Shown here: one piece after another, positions 7,786 to 15,389 of the stretch | How positions within the stretch are numbered: the first letter of the stretch is position 1 | How the letters are laid out: each line of letters starts with the position of its first letter | IMG/VR virus record: IMGVR_UViG_3300021093_003639 | Location: 1-21,417 of that record | Origin: a virus | Direction: 5' to 3' (one strand) | Length of the DNA stretch: 21,417 nt | The notes under the pieces: generated by a model | Told to the model about the DNA's origin: nothing | What the model saw: the letters and a program-made list of their open reading frames with translations, nothing else | Database searches by the model: none | Position numbers and translations under genes: made by a program

Positions 7786-7793
7786 TATTTATC
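7786..7793 (-). promoter_or_regulatory. Candidate T4-type late promoter for cassette B
   Basis: GATAAATA on the minus strand, one base off TATAAATA and matching the NATAAATA form. It lies 40 bases before the cupin ATG at 7745, in the 51-base gap between divergent genes. The parallel position to the perfect motif upstream of the cupin twin supports it. Confidence 0.58.
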
Positions 7794-7796
7794 CAT

Positions 7797-8636
7797 ATGA
7801 TTTTTTCATTGTTTACCAAACATGGTGCACTCAACAGCCAACCAGTTTTTGCTGCAGTCTCACAAGGCTTGCAGTCATTGGGTCACACAGTGGTTTACAA
7901 TCAAGAAACTAATATCGACATACCAGTGATATGGTCATTGCTGTGGCATGGTAGAATGGCAGCCAACAAAAAAATATTCGATCGTTACAGACAACAGGAA
8001 AAAAATGTATTGGTCATAGAAGTGGGAGGCATACAACGCAACCACACATGGAAGGTGGCATTGAACGGAATCAATCGAGCTGCTGACTTTGGCACTGTGC
8101 AAGAAGACAGATGTGAAAAATTAGGTATTAAATTGAAACCTTGGAGGACCAAAGGTGATCACATCTTGATATGTGGACAACATGATCAAAGTGAACAATG
8201 GCGGCACATGCCACCCTTAGAAACATATTTTGTGCAACAAATTAATCAATTGCGCAATCACACAGATAGACCCATAGTAATTAGACCACATCCACGCAGA
8301 TTAACCATGTTTAATTTCAGTGCTTTTACAAAAAATGTACGAATAGAAAATCCTACTAGTGTGGCCAACACCTATGACGATTTTAATTTAAATTTTGAAA
8401 ATGCATGGGCAGTGATCAGTTGGAGCAGTAATCCAGGACCACAGGCAGTGATTGCAGGCATACCAGCATTTGTGGGTCCAGACAGTTTGGCACATGATGT
8501 GGGTAATCATGATCTCAGCAACATAGAAAAACCAAAAATGCCAGACAGAACGAATTGGGTAAAATATTACGCAAATACTGAATACACTGTGGAAGAAATA
8601 GCACAAGGCACACCATTCAAAAGATTGACTTTTTGA
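7797..8636 (+). CDS. Putative GT-B-like / capsule polysaccharide-type transferase
   Basis: A 279-residue protein. The C-terminal half looks like the nucleotide-sugar domain of GT-B or capsule-synthesis transferases: PIVIRPHPRR (about 159-168) is the His-Pro loop, and VISWSSNPGPQAVIAGIPAFVG (about 207-227) fits the small-residue-rich donor-binding segment where such enzymes have S-S-x-x-x-E-A-x-x-x-G-x-P. The expected Glu is a Gln here. The frame is open further left to 7497, but that part is antisense to the cupin gene, so I use the first ATG in the intergenic gap. No Shine-Dalgarno is visible. A GT-B-like role is a moderate inference; donor and acceptor are unknown. Confidence 0.65.
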   Translation: MIFSLFTKHGALNSQPVFAAVSQGLQSLGHTVVYNQETNIDIPVIWSLLWHGRMAANKKIFDRYRQQEKNVLVIEVGGIQRNHTWKVALNGINRAADFGTVQEDRCEKLGIKLKPWRTKGDHILICGQHDQSEQWRHMPPLETYFVQQINQLRNHTDRPIVIRPHPRRLTMFNFSAFTKNVRIENPTSVANTYDDFNLNFENAWAVISWSSNPGPQAVIAGIPAFVGPDSLAHDVGNHDLSNIEKPKMPDRTNWVKYYANTEYTVEEIAQGTPFKRLTF

Positions 8637-8652
8637 AAAATTAGTTTATAAT
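8625..8652 (+). promoter_or_regulatory. Strong sigma70-like promoter before the UvsW operon
   Basis: TTGACT (8625-8630), 16-base spacer, TATAAT (8647-8652). The -35 lies in the end of the preceding gene. The expected start of transcription (about 8659) is at the next ATG (8661), leaving almost no leader. Confidence 0.72.
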
Positions 8653-8660
8653 AATAGATT

Positions 8661-9962
8661 ATGTCGTCTGCCTCCAATTTGTCTGTTTACTCTGTAGAAG
8701 ATTGTTTAGAAATAATGATGGGCATCAGTCACATCATAGTGATCCCTGCATTTGAAGTACAGTACAAAGATAGACATATTCTATCCAGCATTGCAACTCA
8801 AACCTTTAAAGGACTTGCTTTAACAGATAGGCAATTAGCAGTGTTAAAAAAAATATTTGTTGACAACTATGCCAAACAATTTGCTGATCGCAACATTGAT
8901 CTTCCTCAAAGTTTGAACCGTTTGAGAAATCCACTTAGAACCATTGATCGTAGAACTTTTATCAAAGTCATGCCAGTCAAGGATATTCCAAACATAAATT
9001 TAGTGCTCAATCAGGCAAATTTCAAAGATGAAATAAAGGCCATTGTCATACGTTTTCCATTTAATGTACAATATGCCAAACTAGTAAATGAAATCAAAAA
9101 AAGATTTGAATATGAAGACAAATATTACAACTACGACAATCATTACGTATTTCCTTATGAAGAAAAATATGTGTACCACATTCTACATAAATTCAAAGAT
9201 AAAATTGAAGATATAGACCATGAGCTACTAGAAAATTTTAAAAAATTAATTCACATCAGTAATAATATGCAAAATTATGTGCCTGGAGTTTATAATAATG
9301 AGATTCGAAATGTGCCAGACATATACAAAGAATTTATCACAGAAAAATATGGCTCACCCAACCAAGAAAATCTTCTCATGTATTTAGATAGAAGGGAAGC
9401 ACTCGCACTTGAACATTTTGATGCACCAGCTAGGGAAGATTGTTTAAAAAAGTATGGCATACTGACTCAGAAAATTGTTAACAGAAAATCGTTTATTGTG
9501 AACATCAGCAGAGAAATTTGGAATTTGGATCAGGTGGTGCATTCGCTTATAGATTTAAAAAGGTTCCCGTTGCTGGTGATCATAAATGAAAAGTCAGCAG
9601 CAGACAATCTCACAGAAACATACACACGTTTTAGAAATCTTTTTGACAGCAGTAAAATCAGCGTGCTGTTTAGATTACCAAACTCTGGGGAAAAAAACAT
9701 AGAATTCAATCAACAAATATCTAAATTTGGCATCAATAATTCAGTTGATGAAAACACAAAAATAGTTTATATTAATAATAAAAGAGTGCCAAAACCTTTG
9801 CTCAAATCTAATTGGAGACCAGAATGTGTTTTGACTTTAAAAAGTGAAAAAGAACACAATCAGGTACAAAGTTATTATCAATTGAGCGACTTGGTAATAC
9901 AGTATGACACTATAGAAAGTCCGTGGAATATGTGGCATTATGACGTAGAATATATTAAATGA
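8661..9962 (+). CDS. Conserved-type phage protein of unknown function, next to UvsW
   Basis: A 433-residue protein I cannot assign. It has no membrane segment or signal peptide. The N-terminal part holds FKGLALTDRQLAVLKKI, a Leu-Thr-Asp-Arg-Gln pattern like that near the start of some phage replication or helicase proteins, followed by a charged middle rich in Tyr and Lys. The C-terminal third has beta-alpha alternation (FIVNISREIW, PLLVIINEKSAA, ISVLFRLPN, TKIVYINNKR) like a Rossmann- or helicase-type domain, but no Walker A motif. Its stop overlaps the UvsW start (ATGA), so a partner role with UvsW in DNA repair or recombination is a guess. The start at 8661 follows a strong promoter with almost no leader; an in-frame ATG pair at 8715 is the alternative. 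Confidence 0.8.
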   Translation: MSSASNLSVYSVEDCLEIMMGISHIIVIPAFEVQYKDRHILSSIATQTFKGLALTDRQLAVLKKIFVDNYAKQFADRNIDLPQSLNRLRNPLRTIDRRTFIKVMPVKDIPNINLVLNQANFKDEIKAIVIRFPFNVQYAKLVNEIKKRFEYEDKYYNYDNHYVFPYEEKYVYHILHKFKDKIEDIDHELLENFKKLIHISNNMQNYVPGVYNNEIRNVPDIYKEFITEKYGSPNQENLLMYLDRREALALEHFDAPAREDCLKKYGILTQKIVNRKSFIVNISREIWNLDQVVHSLIDLKRFPLLVIINEKSAADNLTETYTRFRNLFDSSKISVLFRLPNSGEKNIEFNQQISKFGINNSVDENTKIVYINNKRVPKPLLKSNWRPECVLTLKSEKEHNQVQSYYQLSDLVIQYDTIESPWNMWHYDVEYIK

Positions 9963-11416
9963 ACACTTGTAAAATAATTATACAGGATGAAGTCAACGTG
10001 AAAATAGAAGGACTGCCTGTGGATGTGCGTAGAAGTATATCTAATAAACTGAAGTTTGCAGTGCCATATGCTAGATATCTTCCTCAATACAAGTTGGGAA
10101 GATGGGACGGTAAAGTTGGATTCTTTGGCTTAGGTGGTAATGGTTTTCTCAATCATTTGGACACCATCATTAAACTAATCAATGACAACGGCATTGAAGT
10201 GGAAGAAGTTGTGGACAATAGGAAAAAGGTTCAATTAAAATTTAACAAAATAGATAAAAATTATTTTCATAATAAAACTTGGCCTAAAGGTCACTTGTGC
10301 GAAAATCAACAAATAGTACTGCGTGATTATCAAGTGGAAGTTGTAAATAATTTTTTAGAAAATCCACAGTCGCTTCAAGAAATAGCAACAGGGGCTGGTA
10401 AAACAATAATCACTGCTTGTCTTTCTAAAATGTGCGAACCTTATGGTAGAACTGTAGTCATAGTGCCAAACAAAAGTTTAGTCACACAGACTGAGGAAGA
10501 TTACATCAACACAGGGCTGGATGTGGGAGTTTATTTCGGAGACAGAAAAGAATTAAACAAAACACACACAATTTGTACTTGGCAAAGTTTGAATGTATTG
10601 GATAAAAAAGGCAAAGACGGACAGTCCGCATTTACATTGACTGAATTTTTGCATGGAGTTACCACAATCATTATAGATGAAGTGCATCAGGCTAAAGCAG
10701 AAGTATTGAAAAAATTACTCACACATCATTTAAGAAACGCAGCAGTAAGATGGGGACTCACAGGAACCATACCCAAAGAACAATTTGAATTTCAGGCATT
10801 GCTCACCAGCATAGGGCCTGTGATCAATCAGATATCAGCTAAAGAATTACAGGACAAAGGCATATTGTCCAAATGTCATGTGAATATTGTTCAATTGGTT
10901 GATACCGTGGCACACAAAAATTATCAGGAAGAATTAAAATATTTGATGACATTTAAAACAAGAATGGAATATATTGCAAAATTATTGAGTAAAATAAAAG
11001 ACAGCGGTAACACATTGATACTAGTGGATAGATTAGCAGCTGGGGAAATGTTAACCAAATTAATTCCTAACAGTGTGTTTGTTCAGGGAGAAATGAGTGT
11101 TAAAGATAGAAAAGAAGAATATGATGAGATCGGTAGCACAAATAACAAAGTTATCATAGCCACATATGGCGTGGCATCTGTGGGAATCAACATTCCAAGA
11201 ATATTTAATTTGGTTTTGATAGAACCAGGAAAAAGTTTTGTAAGAGTAATACAGAGCATAGGCAGAGGCATAAGAAAAGCACATGATAAAGACTTTGTAC
11301 AAATATGGGATATTACTAGCACTTGTAAATTTGCTAAACGACATCTTACACAAAGGAAGAAATTTTATAATGAAGCTAACTATCCTTTTACTTTAGAAAA
11401 ATTAGAGTGGAATTAA
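9959..11416 (+). CDS. uvsW: UvsW-type superfamily 2 DNA helicase
   Basis: A 485-residue helicase. In T4, UvsW unwinds branched DNA and R-loops, shutting off origin replication and driving recombination-dependent replication. The N-terminal domain (about 1-110) matches the small UvsW substrate-binding domain with the typical RYLPQYKLGRWDGKVGFF. Helicase motifs follow in order: Walker A ATGAGKT (143-149), DEVH (240-243), motif III GLTGT (266-270), motif V region ATYGVASVGINIP, and motif VI QSIGRGIRK (432-440). All catalytic residues are present, so it should be active. The start overlaps the previous stop (ATGA). It is encoded in an early-type operon, unlike T4 where uvsW is late. Confidence 0.95.
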   Translation: MNTCKIIIQDEVNVKIEGLPVDVRRSISNKLKFAVPYARYLPQYKLGRWDGKVGFFGLGGNGFLNHLDTIIKLINDNGIEVEEVVDNRKKVQLKFNKIDKNYFHNKTWPKGHLCENQQIVLRDYQVEVVNNFLENPQSLQEIATGAGKTIITACLSKMCEPYGRTVVIVPNKSLVTQTEEDYINTGLDVGVYFGDRKELNKTHTICTWQSLNVLDKKGKDGQSAFTLTEFLHGVTTIIIDEVHQAKAEVLKKLLTHHLRNAAVRWGLTGTIPKEQFEFQALLTSIGPVINQISAKELQDKGILSKCHVNIVQLVDTVAHKNYQEELKYLMTFKTRMEYIAKLLSKIKDSGNTLILVDRLAAGEMLTKLIPNSVFVQGEMSVKDRKEEYDEIGSTNNKVIIATYGVASVGINIPRIFNLVLIEPGKSFVRVIQSIGRGIRKAHDKDFVQIWDITSTCKFAKRHLTQRKKFYNEANYPFTLEKLEWN

Positions 11417-11417
11417 A

Positions 11418-11924
11418 ATGAGAATATTAACTGTAGACAATAAAACTTTTTTACTATCAAGAATGCCCAATCAGATCACTGAGGATGTCAGTTTTAGTGT
11501 GTTGGACAATAGCAATCCAAAAGATCCTGATTTCTTTTTTATGCCTTTAATTTTTATTGAAAGTTTTTCAAGTCCGGCCATAGTGTTGAGCATTGGTGGT
11601 TTAGAAATCAGTATGCCACTAGATTGGAGTCTAGCAGTAGGTGACAAGGAGAGTGGTATGGATCTTCAAGTTATTCCTTTAACCAGTATAGCTGATAGGG
11701 GGTTCGATGCATTTTCTCTGAATCCATTAAGTAGCTTTAGAGCAGAATTTGTACCTATCAAAGTGATTAATTTCTTCAACGACGTCAAATGGTATTTTCC
11801 AAAAATTAAAAACAATCAATTAATTACCACGCCACTAACTGAAGGACGCAATCCACCCTGCGTATTTTTTGTTAAAGATATCAGTAGGCAGTGTGAAAAT
11901 ATTGATTATAGCCTACTGTACTAA
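11418..11924 (+). CDS. Conserved hypothetical protein downstream of UvsW
   Basis: A 168-residue soluble protein without a recognised domain. It contains a regular pattern of beta strands (FSVLDN, FFFMPLIFIESF, IVLSIGGLEISMPLDW, LQVIPLTSI) and a conserved-looking stretch DRGFDAFSLNPLSSFR, then DVKWYFPKI. From memory, proteins with this SVLDN...MPLDW...DRGFDAF layout are widespread in T4-like marine phages, always without function; I could not check this here. It starts one base after the UvsW stop and ends overlapping the following 41-aa gene (TAATG). Expression with the recombination genes suggests a DNA-related or host-takeover role, but this is open. Confidence 0.8.
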   Translation: MRILTVDNKTFLLSRMPNQITEDVSFSVLDNSNPKDPDFFFMPLIFIESFSSPAIVLSIGGLEISMPLDWSLAVGDKESGMDLQVIPLTSIADRGFDAFSLNPLSSFRAEFVPIKVINFFNDVKWYFPKIKNNQLITTPLTEGRNPPCVFFVKDISRQCENIDYSLLY

Positions 11925-12049
11925 TGACACACAAAATTTATAGAAATTCATTCATTGATCTTTTTCTAAAAGAAAAAGATTCTAATTGGATGGGTAATGG
12001 AGGGCACTTGTCCTCAAACACAAACAAAAAACAAAAAGGAAAAAGATGA
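11924..12049 (+). CDS. Small 41-residue protein
   Basis: A short gene wedged exactly between its neighbours: its ATG overlaps the previous stop (TAATG) and its TGA overlaps the next start (ATGA). Such double coupling is the style of this whole operon and argues that it is real. The product is basic and polar, beginning MTHKIYRNSFIDLFLKEKDS and ending in a Lys/Asn/Gln-rich tail; no domain is recognisable. The A-rich end of the gene doubles as the ribosome-binding region (AAAAAGGA) of the transporter gene, so a pure translation-coupling role cannot be excluded. Confidence 0.6.
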   Translation: MTHKIYRNSFIDLFLKEKDSNWMGNGGHLSSNTNKKQKGKR

Positions 12050-12684
12050 AAATACTAAACAATCTGTTACAAAACACAGATAAAGTTTTAATTAGAAATC
12101 TAGTTATATTTCACACTCTTATAATTGCAGTAAGTAATTATTTGGTGACCATTAGATTTAACTTGTTTTCTCAAAAAATAAATCTTTTAGGATGGGAAAC
12201 TAGTTTTCCGTTAGCGGCTGCGGCTTTTACATTTCCATTGGTAGTGGTAGCCAGTGACCTCACGGTAAGAATAGTAGGCAAACAAACTGCAAGAGCAGTG
12301 GTAGCCATATCAATGATACCAGCCATATTAGCTTCGGTGGCTGTATTGTTAATTTTAAAAGATCCACATGCTGTTAGAGTAGGAGTAGCATCTGGTGCTG
12401 CTTATGCAGTAGGCACAATGTTAGACGTATATGTGATGCAGTGGATAAGAGAAAAATGGACCAGCAATTGGTGGTTGGCTCCAGCACTAAGCACTGTTGC
12501 TGCAAATATCATTGACACATATACTTTTTTCTACACAGCATTTTATCCACAGCCTTGGGTGCATGCTGTTGCTTTCAATAATACTTTGGTTAAAATCATA
12601 GTTGGGTTCATAGTTTTCTTACCTGCCTATGGAGTCTTATTGATGTACTTGCAAAACAAATTGCAACGGAAGTTAGTAGGTTAA
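12046..12684 (+). CDS. yhhQ: YhhQ-type queuosine precursor transporter (VUT/DUF165 family)
   Basis: A 212-residue inner-membrane protein with about six hydrophobic segments. The family signature is clear: VVASDLTVRIVGKQTARAVV in the first loop (family pattern D-x-x-x-x-x-x-G-k-x-x-A-R) and LSTVAANIIDTYTFF near the fourth segment (family pattern S-x-x-x-x-x-x-D-t-x-x-F). E. coli YhhQ imports preQ0/preQ1, the 7-deazaguanine precursors of queuosine. In a phage this could feed tRNA queuosine or 7-deazaguanine DNA modification, which protects some phages from restriction. No other preQ or DNA-deazaguanine gene is visible here. A good ribosome-binding site (AAAAAGGA) precedes it. Confidence 0.85.
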   Translation: MKILNNLLQNTDKVLIRNLVIFHTLIIAVSNYLVTIRFNLFSQKINLLGWETSFPLAAAAFTFPLVVVASDLTVRIVGKQTARAVVAISMIPAILASVAVLLILKDPHAVRVGVASGAAYAVGTMLDVYVMQWIREKWTSNWWLAPALSTVAANIIDTYTFFYTAFYPQPWVHAVAFNNTLVKIIVGFIVFLPAYGVLLMYLQNKLQRKLVG

Positions 12685-12968
12685 TGAAAAAACGCTTCAA
12701 ATATAAACCAGGTGTGCAGTATGTGCATGAGTCACCTGATGGTGGCAACACTGTATATGCCAGAGCCGTCAACAGCAAAACTGGCACTAAACATTTGGTT
12801 TATAGAAGCGAAAATAGAATTTTTGAAGATGAGGTGGAATCAAGATCTTGGTATGTGACGCCTGAAGCAGTAAAACTGTGCATGAAACATAAAGGCGTAC
12901 AAAGTGCTTGGGAAAAATACATTGTGATGTTAAAATTAGCCGGATATACGTTTAACGAATATGAGTAA
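12684..12968 (+). CDS. Hypothetical protein, 94 aa
   Basis: A small soluble protein, not recognised. It starts very basic (MKKRFKYKPG), continues with a beta-rich part (VQYVHESPDGGNTVYARAVN, then HLVYRSENRIFEDEVE) that could be a small sheet, and ends with helices rich in Lys and aromatic residues. There is no Cys pair or obvious metal site. It overlaps the transporter stop by one base (TAATG) and the next gene by eight bases, so it belongs to the same coupled series. Confidence 0.72.
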   Translation: MKKRFKYKPGVQYVHESPDGGNTVYARAVNSKTGTKHLVYRSENRIFEDEVESRSWYVTPEAVKLCMKHKGVQSAWEKYIVMLKLAGYTFNEYE

Positions 12969-13428
12969 ATTACTTTTGAAAGATATATTGGCTGCCATAG
13001 ATCTGAATGCAAAAAATGTTTGGAATGAATTTTCAGAAGAAGAAAAAAAACAAGTAGGATTTTATCTTTTGAATCGTTATGCAAGTGCGGTGAGAGGCAG
13101 CAAAATGGACAAAGAACTTGCTATCTTAAAAACAAATGAATACTACAACAAAAACTTTTTTAATCTACAAAAACATAAAAAATTACTTTGGTATCTATTG
13201 TGCATGACTGCTAATGATAAAAAACAAATACGTTCACATGAATGGATCGGGTATAAATTGAAAGACGCTGCAACACAAAATAAAGCAGTAAAATTTTTAA
13301 CTGCATTATATCCTAATATGAAAGAAGATGAAATTGAAATGTTGGCTAAAATTAACAGTAAAAATGAACTAAAAGAACTTGCTGTGGCACATGGTATGGA
13401 CAGTGAAACCATAAAGAAAAATTTATGA
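12961..13428 (+). CDS. Hypothetical protein; possible distant gp62 (clamp loader small subunit) relative
   Basis: A 155-residue, largely helical soluble protein. Its layout recalls the T4 gp62 clamp-loader subunit of marine phages: an N-terminal LKDILAAIDLNAKN helix, then LLNRYASAVR where gp62 has N-R-x-L-S, TNEYYNKNF where gp62 has A-N-E-M-N, a tail with LLWYLL and HEWIGYK before a Lys-rich linker, and a C-terminal helical part. This is a pattern match from memory and is weak; alternatively it is an unrelated conserved phage protein. It overlaps both neighbours (8 bases at the start, 4 at the end), so it is translated with the zinc-finger protein that follows. Confidence 0.68.
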   Translation: MSKLLLKDILAAIDLNAKNVWNEFSEEEKKQVGFYLLNRYASAVRGSKMDKELAILKTNEYYNKNFFNLQKHKKLLWYLLCMTANDKKQIRSHEWIGYKLKDAATQNKAVKFLTALYPNMKEDEIEMLAKINSKNELKELAVAHGMDSETIKKNL

Positions 13429-14105
13429 CAGAAAAATATGTTTGCCAATATTGCGGTAGTAGTTTTACTAAAGAAAAGACTCTTGCTGTGCATTTGTGTG
13501 AACAAAAAAGAAGACATCTACAAAAAAATGAACGCAGAGTACAATTAGGATATCTAACTTTTAATCGATTTTATCAATTATCACAAAAGTTAAACGGCAG
13601 TAAAACCTATGAAGAATTTTGTAAATCACCATACTATAATGCTTTTGTAAAGTTTGGTTCCTTTGTTTCAAATGTCAAACCTTTGTATCCAGAAAATTAT
13701 ATAGACTATGTGATAAACAGTGGTGTAAAATTGGATCATTGGTGTAGGGAAGAATTGTATGAAAAATATGTCTTAGAACTGATACTTAAAGAATCAGCTG
13801 AACCTGCCATAGAACGCACCATTAAGACAATGATGGATTGGGCGGATGATAACAATGCTGCTTGGAAAGATTATTTTAAATACGCAGCTTTGCCTAGAGC
13901 TGTGTATGATATCAAGGATGGAAAGATTTCTCCATGGATCATGTTGAACTGCGAAACTGGCAAAGACATGTTGAACAAATTGAGCAACGAACAATTGCAG
14001 ATACTATATCAAGTGTTGAGTCCAGAACATTGGAGTTTAAAATTTAAAAGATATCCTGCAGATGTGGAAATGATTAAAGAATTGGTAAAAGAATCCAAAT
14101 TATAA
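13425..14105 (+). CDS. C2H2-like zinc-finger protein, conserved phage type
   Basis: A 226-residue protein that opens with a single zinc-finger-like motif: Cys7-x2-Cys10, a TKEKTLAVHLCEQKRRH helix with His23, and Cys25/His31 as the last ligand candidates. The remaining 190 residues are helical, with conserved-looking patches SPYYNAFVKFG, DHWCREELYEKY and SPWIMLNCETGKDMLNKL. I recall this layout from T4-like marine phages, where it has no known function. A nucleic-acid-binding role is plausible from the finger alone. It is the last gene of the coupled series that begins at 8661; the next gene has its own promoter. Confidence 0.78.
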   Translation: MTEKYVCQYCGSSFTKEKTLAVHLCEQKRRHLQKNERRVQLGYLTFNRFYQLSQKLNGSKTYEEFCKSPYYNAFVKFGSFVSNVKPLYPENYIDYVINSGVKLDHWCREELYEKYVLELILKESAEPAIERTIKTMMDWADDNNAAWKDYFKYAALPRAVYDIKDGKISPWIMLNCETGKDMLNKLSNEQLQILYQVLSPEHWSLKFKRYPADVEMIKELVKESKL

Positions 14106-14134
14106 TTGACTTTAAATGTATTAGAAAATATTAT
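14106..14134 (+). promoter_or_regulatory. Sigma70-like promoter before endonuclease III
   Basis: TTGACT (14106-14111), 17-base spacer, TATTAT (14129-14134). The -10 ends six bases before the ATG at 14141, so the transcript should start at the start codon. Confidence 0.68.
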
Positions 14135-14140
14135 ATAGAC

Positions 14141-14821
14141 ATGTTGACTCAAGAAAATATTGCATACTTATACGACAAATTGACCCAGTATTGGCCACGT
14201 TATTCTAATAAAAAACCTGCTGCCAAAATACATAAGCAAGCATACACCAGTTTGATAGGAGTGATGCTGTCTGCACAGAGTCAAGACGCAAGAACTGCAG
14301 TGGCCTGCAAACAATTATTTGCATTAGCAAGTACTCCACAAGACATGATTAAATTAACTCAAGAAAAAATAATTGAAGCTATTAAACCAGCTGGACTGTA
14401 CAATGCTAAATCAAAAAATATATTAGCAACATCTAAAATGTTGATAGAAAAGTTTAACAGCAAAGTACCCCAGACACAGGAAGAGTTGATGACTTTGCCT
14501 GGAGTTGGCAGAAAAAGTTCAGATATAATAATGAGATTCGTTTGGGGACAACCTCATATCGCAGTGGATACACATGTGTTTCGATTACTGTGGAGATTAG
14601 GATGGACGGACACCTTAAACGAAAGCAAGTCAGCTGAAATTGTAAATCATTCTACGCCAGACAGATACAAATATGCTGCTCATATGCAACTAATTACTCA
14701 CGCCAAAAGAATCTGTAAATCACGCTCTCCTAGATGTGATATCTGCGTGTTAGAAAAGATTTGTCTAAAAAGAAATATAAATGTTCCAAAAAGCAAATTG
14801 CGAGAGGTAGCCTATGCCTGA
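14141..14821 (+). CDS. nth: Endonuclease III (DNA glycosylase/AP lyase)
   Basis: A 226-residue Nth-type enzyme that removes oxidised pyrimidines and cuts at abasic sites. Visible are the helix-hairpin-helix LPGVGRK (119-125) with catalytic Lys125, the Gly/Pro-rich loop leading to AVDTHVFR with catalytic Asp143, and the iron-sulphur loop Cys192-x6-Cys199-x2-Cys202-x5-Cys208, all in the E. coli arrangement. The enzyme should be fully active. The start is fixed by the fold, because the next Met (42) lies inside the catalytic domain, yet there is no leader or Shine-Dalgarno. It overlaps the mini DnaE-like gene by eight bases. A phage copy may serve UV/oxidative repair or turnover of host or modified DNA. 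Confidence 0.94.
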   Translation: MLTQENIAYLYDKLTQYWPRYSNKKPAAKIHKQAYTSLIGVMLSAQSQDARTAVACKQLFALASTPQDMIKLTQEKIIEAIKPAGLYNAKSKNILATSKMLIEKFNSKVPQTQEELMTLPGVGRKSSDIIMRFVWGQPHIAVDTHVFRLLWRLGWTDTLNESKSAEIVNHSTPDRYKYAAHMQLITHAKRICKSRSPRCDICVLEKICLKRNINVPKSKLREVAYA

Positions 14822-15389
14822 TATTGATATAGATTTCGCGGATAGAAGTCAAGCGTTAGCACTGCTTGAACATAGAATAGCCACTATAGAATCAAATAAA
14901 AAACACAACACAGGAATTTATTTTACAGAGATACCACATAATCCCATAGATAATCAATCTACTATTTCCTATACAGAAGCAGAGACCAGAGGATATTTTA
15001 AATTAGATTTTCTAAATGTCAGCATATACAAAGACGTGCAGAGTGAATCACATCTTAAAAAATTAATGACTACCGAACCCACTTGGGATTTATTACAGGC
15101 TAAAGAGTTTGTTGATCAACTTTTTCATGTAAACGGACATACAGAAATTTTGCAAAAACTAAAACCTAAAAGTATAGAAGAACTAGCTGCTGTACTTGCC
15201 ATAATTAGACCCGCCAAAAGACATCTGTTAAATAAAAGTTGGAAAGAAATATTTGAACAAGTCTGGACCAAACCGGATGATAATTCATATTACTTTAAAA
15301 AATCTCATGCAGTATCTTATGCAGTTGCAGTTGTGGTACACATGAACTTAATTTGTGAGCAATTAAAAAATGGATCAAACAGTAGTTAA
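14814..15389 (+). CDS. Miniature DnaE-like (family C DNA polymerase) protein
   Basis: A 191-residue protein that aligns by eye in order with the DNA polymerase III alpha core. It starts directly with the palm motif MPDIDIDF (Asp3, Asp5, Asp7; E. coli Asp401/403). Then come KHNTGI (E. coli KHAGGV), YFKLDFLN with Asp65 (third catalytic Asp, E. coli KFDFLG), LQKLKPKSIEELAAVLAIIRP (E. coli LIKRLKP...ALVALFRPGP), and FKKSHAVSYA (E. coli FNKSHSAAYA). About 100 residues between the first two blocks and about 100 before the last are missing, along with the PHP domain, thumb and the Gly-rich motif. It could be an inactive relic, a partner for the larger DnaE-like protein at 20628, or a regulator. It is translationally coupled to nth. 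Confidence 0.8.
   Translation: MPDIDIDFADRSQALALLEHRIATIESNKKHNTGIYFTEIPHNPIDNQSTISYTEAETRGYFKLDFLNVSIYKDVQSESHLKKLMTTEPTWDLLQAKEFVDQLFHVNGHTEILQKLKPKSIEELAAVLAIIRPAKRHLLNKSWKEIFEQVWTKPDDNSYYFKKSHAVSYAVAVVVHMNLICEQLKNGSNSS

Noticed and set aside
7497-7796. Upstream in-frame extension of the GT-B-like gene that starts at 7797
   Set aside because: It runs fully antisense through the conserved cupin gene, and its translation shows no domain. The first ATG in the intergenic gap gives a normal protein.
9831-9859. A further TTGACTTT inside the gene at 8661-9962
   Set aside because: No -10-like hexamer lies 16-18 bases downstream (ACACAA at the expected place), so I do not call a promoter.
11060-11353. 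Leftward open frames opposite the UvsW motif VI region
   Set aside because: They are mirror frames of strongly conserved helicase codons; compositions (Cys/Tyr/Ser-rich) are typical of antisense noise.
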